A stretch of DNA of 64,000 nucleotides from Fomitopsis serialis (GCF_022376445.1 NW_025955091.1:56329-120328), one strand, 5' to 3'; positions 22,575 through 35,315 are shown, numbered from the stretch's first letter. Notes: generated by a model from the sequence alone, not told the origin. Program-made: numbers and translations.

Positions 22575-24830
22575 ATGGTTTATTCTTCCTTTGGATCCGC
22601 TTTGGCTGCATTGAGCCTCGCGTTTTCCGCCTCAGCTATCTCTACCGAACTTGTCATCGTCAATGCAGAGGTATCTCCTGACGGGTTCGCTCGACAGGGC
22701 GTGCTAGCCAACGGCACGTTCCCTGGACCAATTATCAAGGGTCATAAGGTTAGCAGCTCTCTTCCTCTGTTGGTCGCACACATTGATAGCGGCGGTCATA
22801 GGGAGATAACTTCCACATCAATGTGAAGAACTACCTCACGAATGCTACGATGGACACGTCAACTACCGTTGTGAGTACCTCCACCCTGAGCCTTGCCCGA
22901 CGTCGCCGATGTTCGCTCTGGCTCACCTGTCCATGACAGCATTGGCATGGTATAGACCAGCGGCACTCGAATTGGGCGGACGGTGTAGCATGGGTACGCA
23001 ATGTCCCATCCCTCCGGCGACTCCTTCGAGTACAAGTTCAAGGTCCCCGATCAAGCAGGTACGTCTCATAGCTGTTGCTCCGTCGCCTGTCGGCTAATTA
23101 CTGTACAGGTACCTTCTGGTATCACAGTCATGAGGGTTTGCAATATTGCGACGGGCTGCGCGGGCCTTTGATTGTGTACGATCCGCACGATCCACACAAG
23201 CATCTCTACGACGTGACGATGGTACGCGTCGCGATGCCATTATGATAACTCCGCTCACCACGGTGTATTGTAGAAACGACTGTCATCACGCTCGCTGATT
23301 GGTATCATCTGCCTGCAGTCGACCTGCCCGTCCCAGCGTGAGCAGACTGGCTTTCTCCACAAACGCTTTGGCACTAACCCAGACCTTAGGGATCCGAGCT
23401 CGATCCTTATCAACGGTCTCGCCCGTCTACCGGGAGAAAACACCCCGGTCTCCGTATGAGGTCGAGCAGGGCAAACGGTAGGTCCTGAATAAACGATTGT
23501 TGAATGATCGTCTGATATGCGACTAGATACCGCTTCCGGCTAATCTCCACTTCGTGCCATCCGTACTTCAACTTCACTATCGATGACCACGACAACTTCA
23601 CCATCATCGAGGCAGACGGCGAGAACACGGAACCGCTACCGGGTATTGACCAGATTCAGATCCACGCCGCACAGCGCTACTCCTTTGTCGTACGTGGATT
23701 GTCTATAACGCGCCTCAGCAGTATTTGACACTCTGTGATTGTAGCTGGAAGCGAACCAGCCCAACGCGAGTTACTGGATCCGTGCTACTCCAGAGAAGAT
23801 CGTCAACGGCACCCCCACTGGTTTCGCCATCCTGCGGTACCGCGGTGCGAATGGTTCGGAGCCGACTGGGAACACTACCATCACTCCCCCGCCGAAGAAC
23901 CCTCTGTTGGAACCCAACCTGCGGGCGTATAACGCTCGCGTACGTACAGCACTGTCTGGCGTACGTGGTCTTTCTGATGAAGTGATTATTCTTGACAGGT
24001 CCCGGCACTTGATCCCGAATGTGAAGACTGCGATATTAGCCTGAACTTCTCATTCGTGAGTGCCTTCTCCGATGCCATTTCATCTGAGTCCTAAGGGATT
24101 CGTTGTACAGAATGGCACGAACTTCTTTGTGAACGATACCACGTACTTGAACGCCTCTTACGCCGCCCCGACGGTCCCGGTCTCCTCCAGATCCTCAGCG
24201 GAACGTACAACGCACACGACCTCATGCCCAAAAATAGTGTTCAGCCCTTGCCCTTGAACAAGACGGTACAGATCACCATGCACGGAGGCCCTGTTGGCGG
24301 ACCGCACCCCCTCCATCTGCACGGAGTACGTATCGCTCTGCTCCGGTTACTACCATATTTGACGCTAACCATAAACGACAGCATTCGTTCTTCGTTATCC
24401 AGAGTGCTGGTAGCAACGTCACGAACTATGTCAACCCCGTTTTCCGGGACGTGGTCAGCATTGGGACCAGCGCGGCCGACAAGGTCATCATACGCTTCAC
24501 CGTACGTCCCGCACTTCCTGCTACTCGGTCTACTGAGCAGTAGTACTGACCCGTTCGTTCAGACTGACAACCCGGGTCCCTGGATCATGCATTGCCATAT
24601 CGACTTCCACTTGGCGGCCGGCTTTGCGCTCGTCATGGCGGAGGCTCCTAAGGAGGTTGCTGGATATATCGCTCCCGTCCCTCGTAAGTCATTTGCTATT
24701 GAACACTTCTTCCAGACGTACTAACACATTGGTGACAGCCGCGTGGAGCGAACTGTGCCCTGGGTACGAAGAATCCCGCCCGACGCCCTCGCTGATAGTC
24801 CAACAACTCTACCCCTACACTCCGATGTAG
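22575..24830 (+). CDS. Laccase (three-cupredoxin multicopper oxidase), frame disturbed
   Basis: Secreted phenol oxidase that oxidises phenolics and reduces oxygen to water, important in lignin attack. The start [20 protein letters not shown] is a signal peptide; the mature part begins near [20 protein letters not shown]. Copper motifs in order are [15 protein letters not shown] (L1, 22.94 kb), [20 protein letters not shown] (L2), HPLHLHG plus [11 protein letters not shown] (L3), and [18 protein letters not shown] (L4). Phe at the axial type-1 position (AAGF) fits a high-redox-potential enzyme. The end is [20 protein letters not shown], with stop at 24828-24830. About ten short introns are needed. 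Five frame corrections are needed: near 22995, 23016, 23215, 23455 (the last a loss of two bases giving an in-frame TGA) and 24181. Everything else is full length and well conserved. Either the copy died very recently or the sequence has deletion errors. Confidence 0.88.
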
Positions 24831-26766
24831 CGATCTACGACAACATCAGATTGTGTGCCATATTGCATTCCAACGGTGCCATGTTTTGCTGCAGGAACAC
24901 CCCACGGACCCCATCCTTTACTACATTGTACTTAATATCCTCATCACGCTCAATGCTTTATAGAAGTACGACCTGATAAAATGGCTGGTAATCAACTGTT
25001 TTGAACCACGAAGTGCTGAGAGTCGAACTTGGCCGAATCTGCGTCGAATTGAGTAGCACCCGCAGTCCCGCGGCCGGGGCCGGCGGAATACCGGTTTAGA
25101 GGAGAACACCAACGCATACTCTCGGTACGATACAATCTGACTCCTTGCTTCCTCATACTGTATCCCCGACTCTATTACTGGCCCGCCTGCGACACCCCAA
25201 ATCGCGATGGTAAGTCTCACCGTTCGCTCAGAGTCGCCAGTCTCGCGCCAAGACACCGCAAAGCGCCGTGCCACCCAGGTCCACGGGTACTGCACCCGAG
25301 GAACTTTCCTTTTTCGGTATGTTTTCCTTCCCGATCTGTCAGTTTCATACGATCGTTCGCCGCACTAAGCACTTCAAGCTTCAAAGCTTCGCGCGACGTT
25401 TCCTTTCCTTGTCCGAGCTTCTGCCTTCCCTCGCCATCGCTCTGTATCTTCTAGTTGATTATCGCTCTCTCGTTATTCTAGAACGTCCTTCTATCGCTGC
25501 ATGTACTTATAGAGGGTTGCGTCGCCCGTCCTGGACTGAATCCATCCTGCCCCCCCCTCGTCTCGCGAGTTTCGAACGCCGGCACGGACGAGCGATGCGA
25601 CAGCGACGCGCGCAACTGAAGTCGAGCCCGCAAGGTACTAGAGCGACGTATTGAGTTGCGCATCGCGATTTAACATCATATTCATACCGGGGTTCAGCCT
25701 ACCCACTCTCCATAGACCACCTTCAATTCGTCCATCGACGCGACAGCTGCCTTCGTTCAGCATCGCTTAGTTCTCTGCCGCGCACAAATTCCTCCGCTGC
25801 TGGCCCAGGGACGCCTCGACCTGGATCACTGAGTAACACCGGGCCGCTGTACGCATGACTGCCACGTCTTCATCTTTACGCAATCAATGTCGACGAAGAG
25901 GAAGTCGGGCTATACGACGCTTACTGGCGACACTCTTTGGGGTCATCGTCGCCCTGCCAAATACAGTCTCGAGCGGATCTCGTAGGTATGTACGCGACTC
26001 GTTGACGGCAGACACCTTGGCGATAGCGGCCAAGAGATACTCTCCAGTACGTGTGCGGCCTCTGAGTCGCAGTACAAGGCCATGCTGAAGCTTGTTCAAG
26101 TTAGGGATGACGTCTCCTCGGTGGCTGCATGCGGCGACAATGCTTCTCCGTTTGCGCAGATCGTTATCTCATCTCAGATTCAACGTCACTACGGTCACGG
26201 TGCCTCTTGGTGCGACGCCGCTTCCATTGCTGCACCACCCTCTATGTTCTCACATTTCCTTGGTCCTGTCCAGACGATGCTTGCAGCGTGTTTTGGCCTT
26301 TCACGTGCGGGACACTGTTGATTATGCATGCATTGCATTGCAATTCAGGCCGCCATTCTCGCGACATGCCTCACTGTGGGAAGTTTAGCGAACGCGCTGG
26401 CCTCGTCGTGCGTATGCACTGACGTCGAAAGCCTCCCGGCAGAAACAGTGCGATCGTCGCACAACAGAGCCATAGGAGCACCGACCGGAACGTCTGGAGT
26501 CGAAGTGTGCGCAGCTCGTGTATGAGGATAATAGGCGGGTGTCACGTCATCTCTGTGGAGCAGCATTAAACGCTCGCCCAGCAGCTGGTCATCTTCGACT
26601 TCCGCGCCGCGCCAAGCAAGCGAGGATGTCGTATGCAAGGCGGTCCTGGCTCAAATCAGGGTGGGGAATGCGCAAGCGAAAAGCGGGGAGCGGTGGTGAC
26701 GCGCTTGACGGTTTGTGGGACCGTCTCCGTGATATTCGCCCATCGCCCTGGTAAGTGGATCAGAAT

Positions 26767-27048
26767 AGAGAGTTTTGGAAACAACTGTTGAAGTTGAATT
26801 GAACGGTGGAGGTGGAGCTGAGGTCTGGTGGTGGTGGGGCTCCGTGGGGCTGGTCGAGAGTGTGACGCCGAGTGACGGGCCGTGACACTCCTACTATTCA
26901 TGGCAATTCGCTCACGGACGACGCTCGGGAGGGCGGGCTGGCCGGTAACGCCCGTGTCACGCCCACCGCAGATCTGACAGAGATCGGTGGTGTCGGAGCT
27001 GTGGTCTGGTGGTGGCGTGAACTTTCACAGTTGCTGCCAAAACTCTCT
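26767..27048. repeat. Imperfect inverted repeat with inner direct repeat
   Basis: The 29-nt arm at 26767-26795 matches the reverse complement of 27020-27048 at 25 positions. Between them a 20-nt direct repeat (26816-26835 and 26996-27015) differs by one base. The structure sits 240-520 bp upstream of the HAM1-like start. It could be a small transposon relic or a rearranged regulatory unit. Confidence 0.5.
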
Positions 27049-27153
27049 AATGACGCAGACTCTGTGGCGACGACCCTGGCCTGGCGTTGTGGATACTCCT
27101 ATCGACAGGCGCGCTCCCCGCCCTATGACGAAACGGATGATGGCCTGCAGCAT

Positions 27154-27159
27154 TATAAA
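27154..27159 (+). promoter_or_regulatory. TATA box of the HAM1-like gene
   Basis: TATAAA stands about 134 bp upstream of ATG 27288, with a pyrimidine- and A-rich leader (CACACATTTCTCATC) before the start codon. Confidence 0.55.
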
Positions 27160-27287
27160 GGCTCGAGGTCTGTGTGCAGGCCCCTCACAACTGCTTACGA
27201 TTTACGACCCGCTTACGACTTTACACTCAAGCACACTTCATTCTCTGATCTACCAAATTCACGACTCTTACACACACATTTCTCATC

Positions 27288-29974
27288 ATGTCTCTCGCCG
27301 CCGCTAAGCAAGACATCCGCGACCGTCCGGCTCTCGACGGGGTCACCGAGCCCGTCAACCGCGACCAGAAGAACGCCGACATCGATCGCAAGCTCCACCT
27401 CTACGGCGTCGCCACCGCCCTCCGCGAGTCGCGTCTCCCCGCCAACGACCAGATCGACGCTGCGCTCGAGTATGCGCTGAACCATTCCCCCGTTGAGACC
27501 GACCAGCTCTCCGAGTCCGGTCAGGTCCTCATCCAAGACACCCGCCAGGTCATCGACACCATGCGCGCGATCGTCCGCGAGAAGAATGCGGACGAGCTCT
27601 TGCAGAACTTCGTCTGGCACACCCGCCAGACCGACACCGAGCGCGCGAAGAAGGATCCGAACGAGGTGCTCCCTGTCGGCCAGGACAAGGTCCAGAACGA
27701 CGCGAGCCTAGCTGCCCAGCACCTCCGTACCCTCGCGACGCTGGTCATCACCAACGCCGAGGCGCGCAAGCTGCTCTCCGACTTTGGCGTGATCGGCCGC
27801 GATCTCCTCGCGCGCGGTGCGGGCAAGGTCGCCGAGATGTCCCGCCCCGACGAGGACGCGCTTCGTCGCGTCGACGAGCCCGGTCCCGACCACCACTTCG
27901 TCACCGAGGGTGGAAGGAACGCTGGCACCGGTGAGACTCCGGTATGTCCATCGTTTGCCGCGTGCACTTCGATTTGCTGACGTGTCTTGCAGGTCCCTGA
28001 AGTACAGGTCCCTGGCACTGGTCACCGTGTCGTGCAGGACCCGCGCAACGAGGTCGGCCAAGGCACCGCTATCAAAACTGAGAGCGGCGAGCAATACCGC
28101 GGCGACGAAGCTGCAGACATCGCCGCTCAGAGGGCCAACGAGGCCAAGCAACGCGCACGGGCTGAAGCTCAGGCTCAGCGTGACGACGTCCAACAGAATG
28201 TCGTCGAGGACGACGCCGATCCTGAAGTTAAGAAGGGTCGTTTCCAGGACAAGTTGTCCGCCGCGAGGGTGAGTCTCGACGTGCATTTTGAAGTGTTCGG
28301 ATTATTCTGACAAAACTCTGCACAGGACAACGTTCTTGGCCGTGTTCCTCAGGAGCACCGGGACAAGGCGAACGAGCACAAGGACCGCGCCCGTCAGTTC
28401 CTAAGCGATGAATACTTCCCGCAAGAGCGCCGCGACCAGCTCATCTACCGGTTGAAGAAGGTCGTGATCGAGTGCCAGAATCACAAGGACTACCAGGACG
28501 CGATCCGCTGGCTCCTCGACACGGGCTCCGAGTACGTCGGCCATGGCCGCGTCGTCGCCGACCACGGCAAAGACTCGCACCAGCAGCTCACGTCGGACGA
28601 CAACCTTCGTCAAGCGTGGTCCGAGTTGCGCACGCTCCTGGAGCGCTTCGCCAACGGCGCGAGCCTCGACATCATTGCGAACGCTGTGCAGGCTCTCTAC
28701 GAGGACTCGCGTAGTGACGAGGGCCTCCGCCAATGGTTCAACGAGGTGAACGGGTTTGCTCGCCAGGTAAGTTCGTTCATACATGCCACGCTTGTGCACG
28801 TATTGATTGTTTTTGCAGTGCCTCATGGAGCCTGGCTACATCCTCGACGACCAGGCGAACAACCGCGGGAACCAATTGCGTGACACTGGTCGACAGTACT
28901 ACGACGACAAGTACAACGAGCACTTCAACAACCTCTGGAACAGCTTCGCAGACTGGGGCAACGCGTGGACGCAGGACCCGCTCAACCGGCGGTTCGGCCA
29001 GGACTGGCAGCGCCTCGCGAAGGACCTCCTGTTCGATAGCGAGGGGAGCCTCAAGTACAAGCCGGAGCTGTGGCGCGATATCCGCAAGGTCATCGTGCCG
29101 GGCTTGGTCGCGAACGTCGGGTACGTGCCGATCCCACGCATCGAGTACACGGACGACTCGCTCGACCTCGTGCTCGAGAACTTGGCGCTGTCGGGCAAGA
29201 ACATCTTCCCGAACGTCATCAGCTTCGAGGCGCACAACTATATGAAGTTCTCGCCGTACGACGCCATCAAGTGAGCAATTTCTTTCTTTGAATGTGGGCA
29301 GGTTTTGACCGAGTATCTGCAGCGACGAGCAACACCACGACTTCACGCTCACGCTTGGTCACATCCAAGCCGACTTGCGCGACGTCGCGTTCTACTACCG
29401 TCGCAAGAGCGGCTTCCCGAAGATGACCGATCAGGGCCTCGCCGACGTCCTCCTCGGCGGCACCGGTCTCACCGTCACCGCTCGCCTCGCCACTTCGCAC
29501 GACCCGACATCCGTCTTCACGGTCAAGGACGTGCAGGTGAAGGTCGACACGCTGAAGTTCGCGGTGCGCGACTCTAAGCACGACGCGCTGTACAAGGCCA
29601 TCGCGCCGCTCGCGACGAACCTCGTCAAGAAGCAGCTGCAGCGCGCGCTCGGCGGCGCCGTGCACACCGCGCTCGAGTACGTCGACGGCGAGCTCGCCGC
29701 GGTACGCGACCAGATGCAAGAGGCAAAGGGGAGCGAGGACGGCAACCGGCTGCAGGTTCTTAAAGACCAGGTCGCGCAGAAGAAGCAGGCCGCGCAGGGC
29801 AAGGCGGGCGAGGCGGACAAGAAGACGGGAGAGTTCAAGATCGTCGCGCAACCCGGTGCGGAGTTGCTGCCTGAGCATGGCCACCCCGACGGCTGGGTGA
29901 AGCGTGCGGGCGAGCGCGTCGCCGCGGCGAAGAGCGGCGAGGAGTGGAGGAGTGATGCGTACACTGTCGTCTAG
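27288..29974 (+). CDS. HAM1-like protein
   Basis: Large fungal protein of the HAM1-like family (N-terminal HAM1_N and C-terminal DUF4449-type region), thought from its fold to be a lipid-binding protein; its cellular job is unclear. The first exon (27288-27940) starts MSLAAAKQDIRDRPALDGVT and includes RKLHLYGVATALRESRLPAN and LRTLATLVITNAEARKLLSD. After introns come a charged linker (ANEAKQRARAEAQAQRDDVQ), FLSDEYFPQERRDQLIYRLK, FNNLWNSFADWGNAWTQDPL and VIVPGLVANVGYVPIPRIEY. The C-terminal domain has LTLGHIQADLRDVAFYYRRK, KSGFPKMTDQGLADVLLGG and KKQLQRALGGAVHTALEYVD. The stop is at 29974. All exons join in frame with four or five short introns. No signal peptide or membrane helix is seen. Codon choice is strongly GC-biased, suggesting good expression. 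Confidence 0.88.
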
Positions 29975-30354
29975 GTTGGTGAAAGCCTCCCGTCTCCGTT
30001 CGTACCTGCCTAGAAAAAGGTTGCCCTCGTATGCTGTTACTCCTCCTTGTACTACATATGCCTTTGTAGCGCTGAGATATCTGTATCGTTACTTTCCTTG
30101 ATGTAATACGCTTCTAATCGACTGTTCACTCAAAACTTCGATCGCCCGATGCTCAGGCTATGATTTATGCTTCCGTACAATGACTCTTCGTAAGGCCATG
30201 TAAGTATTTACATATTTACCTCCATCACATTGCGAGCTGCCAGGCGGATCGTGACTTGATTTGGAAGTTGTACTTCACGCTTTCACTACCAACTTGTCGG
30301 CTCTGGTGGCCTGCAACGGCGGAGACTACACTTCACTGCTGTATCATTCCCCGT
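29975..30354. other. Short intergenic region
   Basis: Between two co-oriented genes. It should contain the HAM1-like 3' untranslated region and the Rai1 promoter. No other feature is visible. Confidence 0.4.
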
Positions 30355-32127
30355 ATGTCGTCCTCCAAACGCAAGGTATCCGACGCCATAGGAGAAGAGG
30401 ATGCTCGGGAGCGCAGTGCGAAACGTCGAGAAGTCACCCAGGCCGACACCGAACACCCCATACACAAACTCTCCTACCCCTCCACCTCCGCACCAGCTCG
30501 CACCGTTCCGTTCCAGCAGCCTGCACCATTGCTGACGTTCTCTTACACATCCGTGCGAGAGCTCGAGTTCACCGACTCCGCGTTGCGATACTATGTCCCG
30601 CCACCGAATGGCGCGGAGCTGCGCTACGGCTACGAGCGCTGGGTGAAGAGGCCGGAGGAGAGGGGGCGGCTGGATGGGCTGTTGAGGGCGGTCTCGAAGA
30701 TGCGTGAACGGATGGACAGAAGCGAGGCGGGGAGCGGGAGGAGGTGGTTGGACGGTGTGGGTGTGGTGGCCTGGAGGGGGGTCATGACCAAGTGAGTCTG
30801 CGCGTGTGTGCTTTGATGTCTATTGTCGGGACTGATGTTCGTGCTGCGTGAGGGAGGATACTTACCGCGCCGTACGAGGAGCGGGACGGGTGGGAGATGA
30901 ACGTGATGGACGTTGGCGGGACATTATATCTGGAAGAACATTTGTCGGACGCGAAGCTCAAGGATAAGTGAGTTCGACCCTTCGCCGGCGATGAAGATAC
31001 TGAACCGCGCTCAGGGAAGACATGACTCCCCACCATCGCCTGCAGTCCTACTATGGCTACTCGTTCGAGGCATGGTCGACTTCAAGCCGGCCCGGTGTTC
31101 GCGAACGACTCGACGGGCACCCTGAAGGGTGGGGAGGCGATGTAGACACTAACGTTCAGTGGTGCTGTGTCGTGAAGACGAAGTTGGGGGACACGCGGCT
31201 GGTCATTGGAGGCGAGGTCGATTGTACACGAGGTTGGCAGCCGCGACCGTAAGGATATGACACGCAGTGCTGATCGTCCGCCCATGTAGAGAAGTTCACC
31301 GGGAAGACTAATGACTTGGTCGAGTTGAAGACATCTATGGTCATACGTGGTGCCCAAGACGAAGCGAGGTTCGAGAAGTGAGTGCGGCCTCAGGCTTGCC
31401 TGCGAGACCATCTGTCTCATACGATCGACTTCGACTGCAAGGAAGCTGCTGAAGTTCTACTTCCAATCGTTCCTCCTCGGCGTACCTGTAAGTGTCCCAG
31501 ACAACTGCTTCCGTAGCCGTATGTAATGCGATGACGCAGGAAATCGTCGTCGGTTTCCGAACGCCCGCAGGCCAACTCAGCACTCTCCAGTCGTTCAAGA
31601 CCATGCAGATCCCTCGGCTCGTCCGCGGGAAGCGAGGGGCATGGGACCCGATGGTCTGCTTCGACTGGGGACACCAGTTTCTCGCGTTCCTCAAGTCTGT
31701 AGTGCGCGGTGTCGACGCAGACGTACGGGCAGCACCTCATGAAAAGGAAGAGAAGCACGGCACCGGGGACTCGCGCGCAGAAGTGGACGAACAACCCGAG
31801 GGTGTTGCGGACCGGCCACGGGTGTGGCGAGTGAGGTTCCAGCCCAAGGTCGGGATCAGCGTCACGTTGCTGGACGACGCTGGAGTGCGTGAAGTTGAGG
31901 CGGGCGAGGACAGAGTCGGGTTCCTCCCGAAATGGTACTGCGACGAGCTGATGGACAAGAGCATCGGAGAGAGGCACACAGAGAGCCATGCTGCTGCGAG
32001 TAACATCGTCAATGGTGAGGCTGGTGTGAGTCGGGACAATGCCGAACACTCGGACCGTCAAGAGACGGAAGTTCGTACAGTTCATCCAGCTACCACGCCT
32101 GCCATCCCACCCGGCTGGGTGACATAA
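30355..32127 (+). CDS. RAI1: Rai1/DXO decapping nuclease
   Basis: Rai1 removes faulty 5' caps and partners the 5'-3' exonuclease Rat1/Xrn2 in nuclear RNA quality control. The ATG at 30355 gives MSSSKRKVSDAIGEEDARER. Next come FSYTSVRELEFTDSALRYYV and the early conserved part with GAELRYGYERWVKRPEERGR. Later exons give DVGGTLYLEEHL and the active-site motifs GGEVDCTR (the GxExD acidic pair), VELKTS (ExK) and KLLKFYFQSFLLGVP, joined over an intron to EIVVGFRTPAGQL. These are the known DXO/Rai1 motifs in the right order. The C-terminal exon contains an acidic, low-conservation insert (HEKEEKHGTGDSRAEVDE) before VWRVRFQPKVGISVTLLDD, and ends at TAA 32125-32127. Five or six short introns fit. No frame problem was noticed. 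A start further upstream (30256) is open but lacks conservation. Confidence 0.88.
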
Positions 32128-33001
32128 GAGTTCGTGAGTATAGTAGGGTCTCAAGCAGTCGCGATGTCTTCATGATGTGTGTAGATTTCGTGCCACGACG
32201 CCTTCTCATTTGTTGGAGACGTGCGATAATTTACCGGCACTGGTAGCTGGCCGAGGTGATCACTGTAAGCTGCTTGCCATTACCATCTATGTCTGCAATT
32301 ATCATGCTTCGAGAATGCTGACTGGCGTCACGTAGGAGCATATTAGAGACATGTCCATAGGATGCAAGGATTCGACAATATCATGTCGTACGCTGCGCGG
32401 CCAGTGCAGGCGAGCCTTTCCAGTGCGGTGAGCCACACCGTTCATCACGTGAGGTTCTAGGCGGAAATAGGACCTCAAGTTACTGCTCTACGGCGTGCCA
32501 CACGAGAATACACAGAGCATTGCATCCGTGATATCTCGCCGGCAGGATACTCTTCCTTGTATCAATGGACACCAGAAGCCGACAGGCTGTGCAGGTAAGT
32601 GAGACATCGTATTCTCAGAAAGCTGTGGTGGCGATCATCCGAGGTATGTAACCCCCAATCTGATGAGCCACATGTTAACTGATACACGTAGTTCGCAAGG
32701 GACTAATCCAAAGGCCATTTTCGGGGCATAGGTTTTGCATAGGTTAGTAATGGTCCGCTCGAGACCGGGCATAGCCGTGGCCAACTTCCGGAAAGAGAGC
32801 GAGGGAACCACCCGCAAGATGCCGAGCAGCGTGGTTCATAAATGCCTCCGCCGCCTCGCCTCAGAGTGAACCTCCTTCTTCATCCCCCCCCCCCCCCCCC
32901 CAAGTCTCCCCTTTCTAGACGCGCCCTCCAACTCAGAGAACGTAGGCGACCGACGGCCTGTGCACCCTATCCATCTCTGACGGTAATCGCTAGATCATAT
33001 A
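32128..33001. other. Intergenic between Rai1 and FunK1 kinase 1
   Basis: No gene is recognised. It holds the Rai1 3' end and the promoter of the kinase gene, including an uninterrupted C tract listed separately. Confidence 0.4.
32884..32901 (+). repeat. Homopolymer of 18 C
   Basis: An unbroken run of 18 cytosines about 100 bp upstream of the kinase start. Such a run is prone to slippage and to sequencing error. Confidence 0.9.
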
Positions 33002-35315
33002 ATGCCTGTCGATCCTAGCTCCGTGGCCCTCGAGAAGGACCGCATACATAACGACAAACGGACCTCAGTGCGGTATAATTGCAAGCGGGCAGTCAAACGG
33101 GGTCTTCCGGTCATCGACTTTGTGCGGACGGTATGGAGATTCACTCCCGACATGCTCCCGGAGGGACAGCCATACAGATTGTGGCGTACGACGGTAAATC
33201 GATTCCTACAACAAGGCAGCGAGCGTGAATCGTACACACACTTTGCAAGCATCATCACCGATCTGCTTGCACAGCTGTATCCGGATGCATCTGTGTATGG
33301 CGCCTCCTCCCCATTGCGCAAGCTCAACACTACGGTCATCAACACCCGGGCCACAAGCAACCGGACGATGATTCGACAGGGCGGCTCGACGCCCGACCTT
33401 ACATGGTCACAAAGTACATCGGTGACCCAGTGGAGGTTGAACTGGGAGTCGTGTCTGGCCTTTGTCGAGATCAAGCGTCCCTCCGCCCACGGCACTCTCG
33501 TCACTGATCTCGTCATCGATGTGAAAGACTTCCCCTATATTGCCGATTGGGAACGTGCGGCTTCAGGTTCTGGCGTGGAATCGGACGTGGACGCGGAGTA
33601 CGAAGTGGACTCGGAATATGATTCAGACCTCGAAGCATGGAACGTCGACATCAAGCGCAAGAGATCGACATCCATACCAGACATGTATGGCCCCGTAACC
33701 AAGCGTGTCTGTCGCGAGGACTCCCTTACGTCTATGACATCCGCAGACCCACCAGAGTACGACACTGAGCCACTGAATAATCAAGAGATGGATGCCGCGC
33801 TCTACATCATGGAGATGTTGGAACGCAACCTGCGCTCGTACGCTACAGGCTTCTCTGTCGACCGCACAATGGTGACCCTCTGGTACGGCGACCGAATGGG
33901 ATTGGTGGCCTCCGAGGCGTTCGACTTTCTGATTGAGCCTCACTTGCTGTTGCTGGTTGTCGCTGCTATGGGGGCTGCGGACGAAGAGCGCTTTGGTATC
34001 TGTCCCTACCTCAAGGCTCCAACTTGCGGCGACTATGACAACGCGGAATTCGTGCTTCCCTCGTGGAAGGCACTCAACGCGTATGGCGAGCCCATCAACA
34101 AAACGATGCAAATTAAGTTATGTCATGGCGGCCGACTGATGCGCGGCCTGAGCTATGTTGTGGTAAGCGCGGCGACGATGATATTCAATCTACAGGCTAC
34201 CACAGAGGAGGAAGATGGCGAGGAGCTCGTCGCAAAAGTGTCTTGGCCACTCGAACGCTCGGCAACTGAGACAAGTTCCTTAAGAGCGGTGCTTACCGGG
34301 CTGAGGAAGAAGGCAACTCAATACCTCAAGCATGTAACTGAACTCAAGTGTTACATCGAGGAAACCATGGCGGAGCACCGCCTCCCGAGAGCTAACATGC
34401 CAGGTCTGAATACTGAGAAACCAAGGCTCTTCGTGCTCATGGTCATGAAGAAATACGAACCGATATACCACGTGGCGAGTGTGACGGAATTCAAAACGCT
34501 GTTTGCGGATGTGGTGCGAGGTGAGTCAGATAGATTCGACAGTGCCTACTCATCTACTGACTGATCTGTGGCCAGCGCACTATTGGGTTGCAGAAACGTC
34601 CGACGTACTGCACGGCGACATCAGCCTCAACAACATCATGTTCTACCGTGAAAACGGCCGAGTCATTGGGGTCCTCATGGACTGGGACCACTCCGTCCGG
34701 CGGAACCGCGAGGAGGAAGACAAGTTCGACCTCGAGCTGCCGTCCAGCGACGACCCGCTCACGATGTGGGTGTATCGCTTCAGTTTCCCGGGTCACTGGT
34801 ACACCGCGCCCTACCTCGACGTCGCACGACAGAGCGCGCCGAGCGACGAGGTGCCGCCGTACCGCTACGAGCACGACCTCGAGGCGTTCTTCTGGGTGCT
34901 CATGCACTTCCTGCAGCAGTTCGACCCGGCGCGGCGGACGATGCTCCCGACGCAGTACTTCAACATGAACAGCAACTACGACATCGTGTCGTGGAAGCAG
35001 GACATGCTGGAGGACCTCGACGGCGACGCGTTCCAGGATGCGGCGGCGCGCGTGCACAGGGACTATTTGCCCCTGTGGGACGACTGGGTGCCGGAGCTAC
35101 TGGAGATCGTCGCGACAGCGCACTCGTACAGGATGGACACGATGCAGGAGCGGACCCTCCGGTGTCAGCTCAAGACGGCGTCGGAGGCGGGCGAGCAGGC
35201 GAGAGTTGACAGACTCGTGCGGCGGCTGCGGGCGAAGGTTGAGCAGAGGAAGAGTGCGTTCAATTACGAGACCTTCATGGCTGCCATCGACGCGCCTGAA
35301 GACATTGACGAGTGA
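33002..35315 (+). CDS. FunK1-type protein kinase 1
   Basis: FunK1 kinases are a basidiomycete-expanded family of unknown targets. Exon 1 runs 33002-34520 and exon 2 34576-35315; the 55-nt intron has GTGAGT and CCAG ends and joins GTGCGAG to CGCACTATTGG in frame. The N-terminal half has KRGLPVIDFVRTVWRFTPDM, NWESCLAFVEIKRP (a conserved segment preceding the kinase lobe) and a basic, nuclear-signal-like DIKRKRSTSIPD. The kinase part has ETSDVLHGDISLNNIMFYRE (catalytic loop HxDxxxxN) and VIGVLMDWDHSV in the place of the Mg-binding DFG. PYRYEHDLEAFFWVLMHFLQ is the classical FunK1 signature after the activation segment. It reads without any frame correction, which makes it the reference for its disturbed paralogue at 53.7 kb. 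It is convergent with the CmcJ-like gene. Confidence 0.9.

Larger units (their letters stand above)
24831..27287. other. 2.4-kb gene-poor stretch upstream of HAM1-like gene
   Basis: No recognised gene. A pyrimidine-rich zone (25.37-25.56 kb) looks promoter-like. Two doubtful starts follow such signals. ATG 25207 is directly followed by a GTAAGT donor and then an exon reading SRAKTPQSAVPPRSTGTAPE. ATG 25887 opens MSTKRKSGYTTLTGDTLWGH and stops after about 32 codons. Neither could be extended into a full gene. The 3' end holds the repeat pair at 26767-27048 and the HAM1-like promoter. Confidence 0.35.

Noticed and set aside
27708..28286. Minus-strand open frames through the HAM1-like gene (also 28.8-29.9 kb)
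   Set aside because: Antisense shadows of a well-supported gene; no motif.
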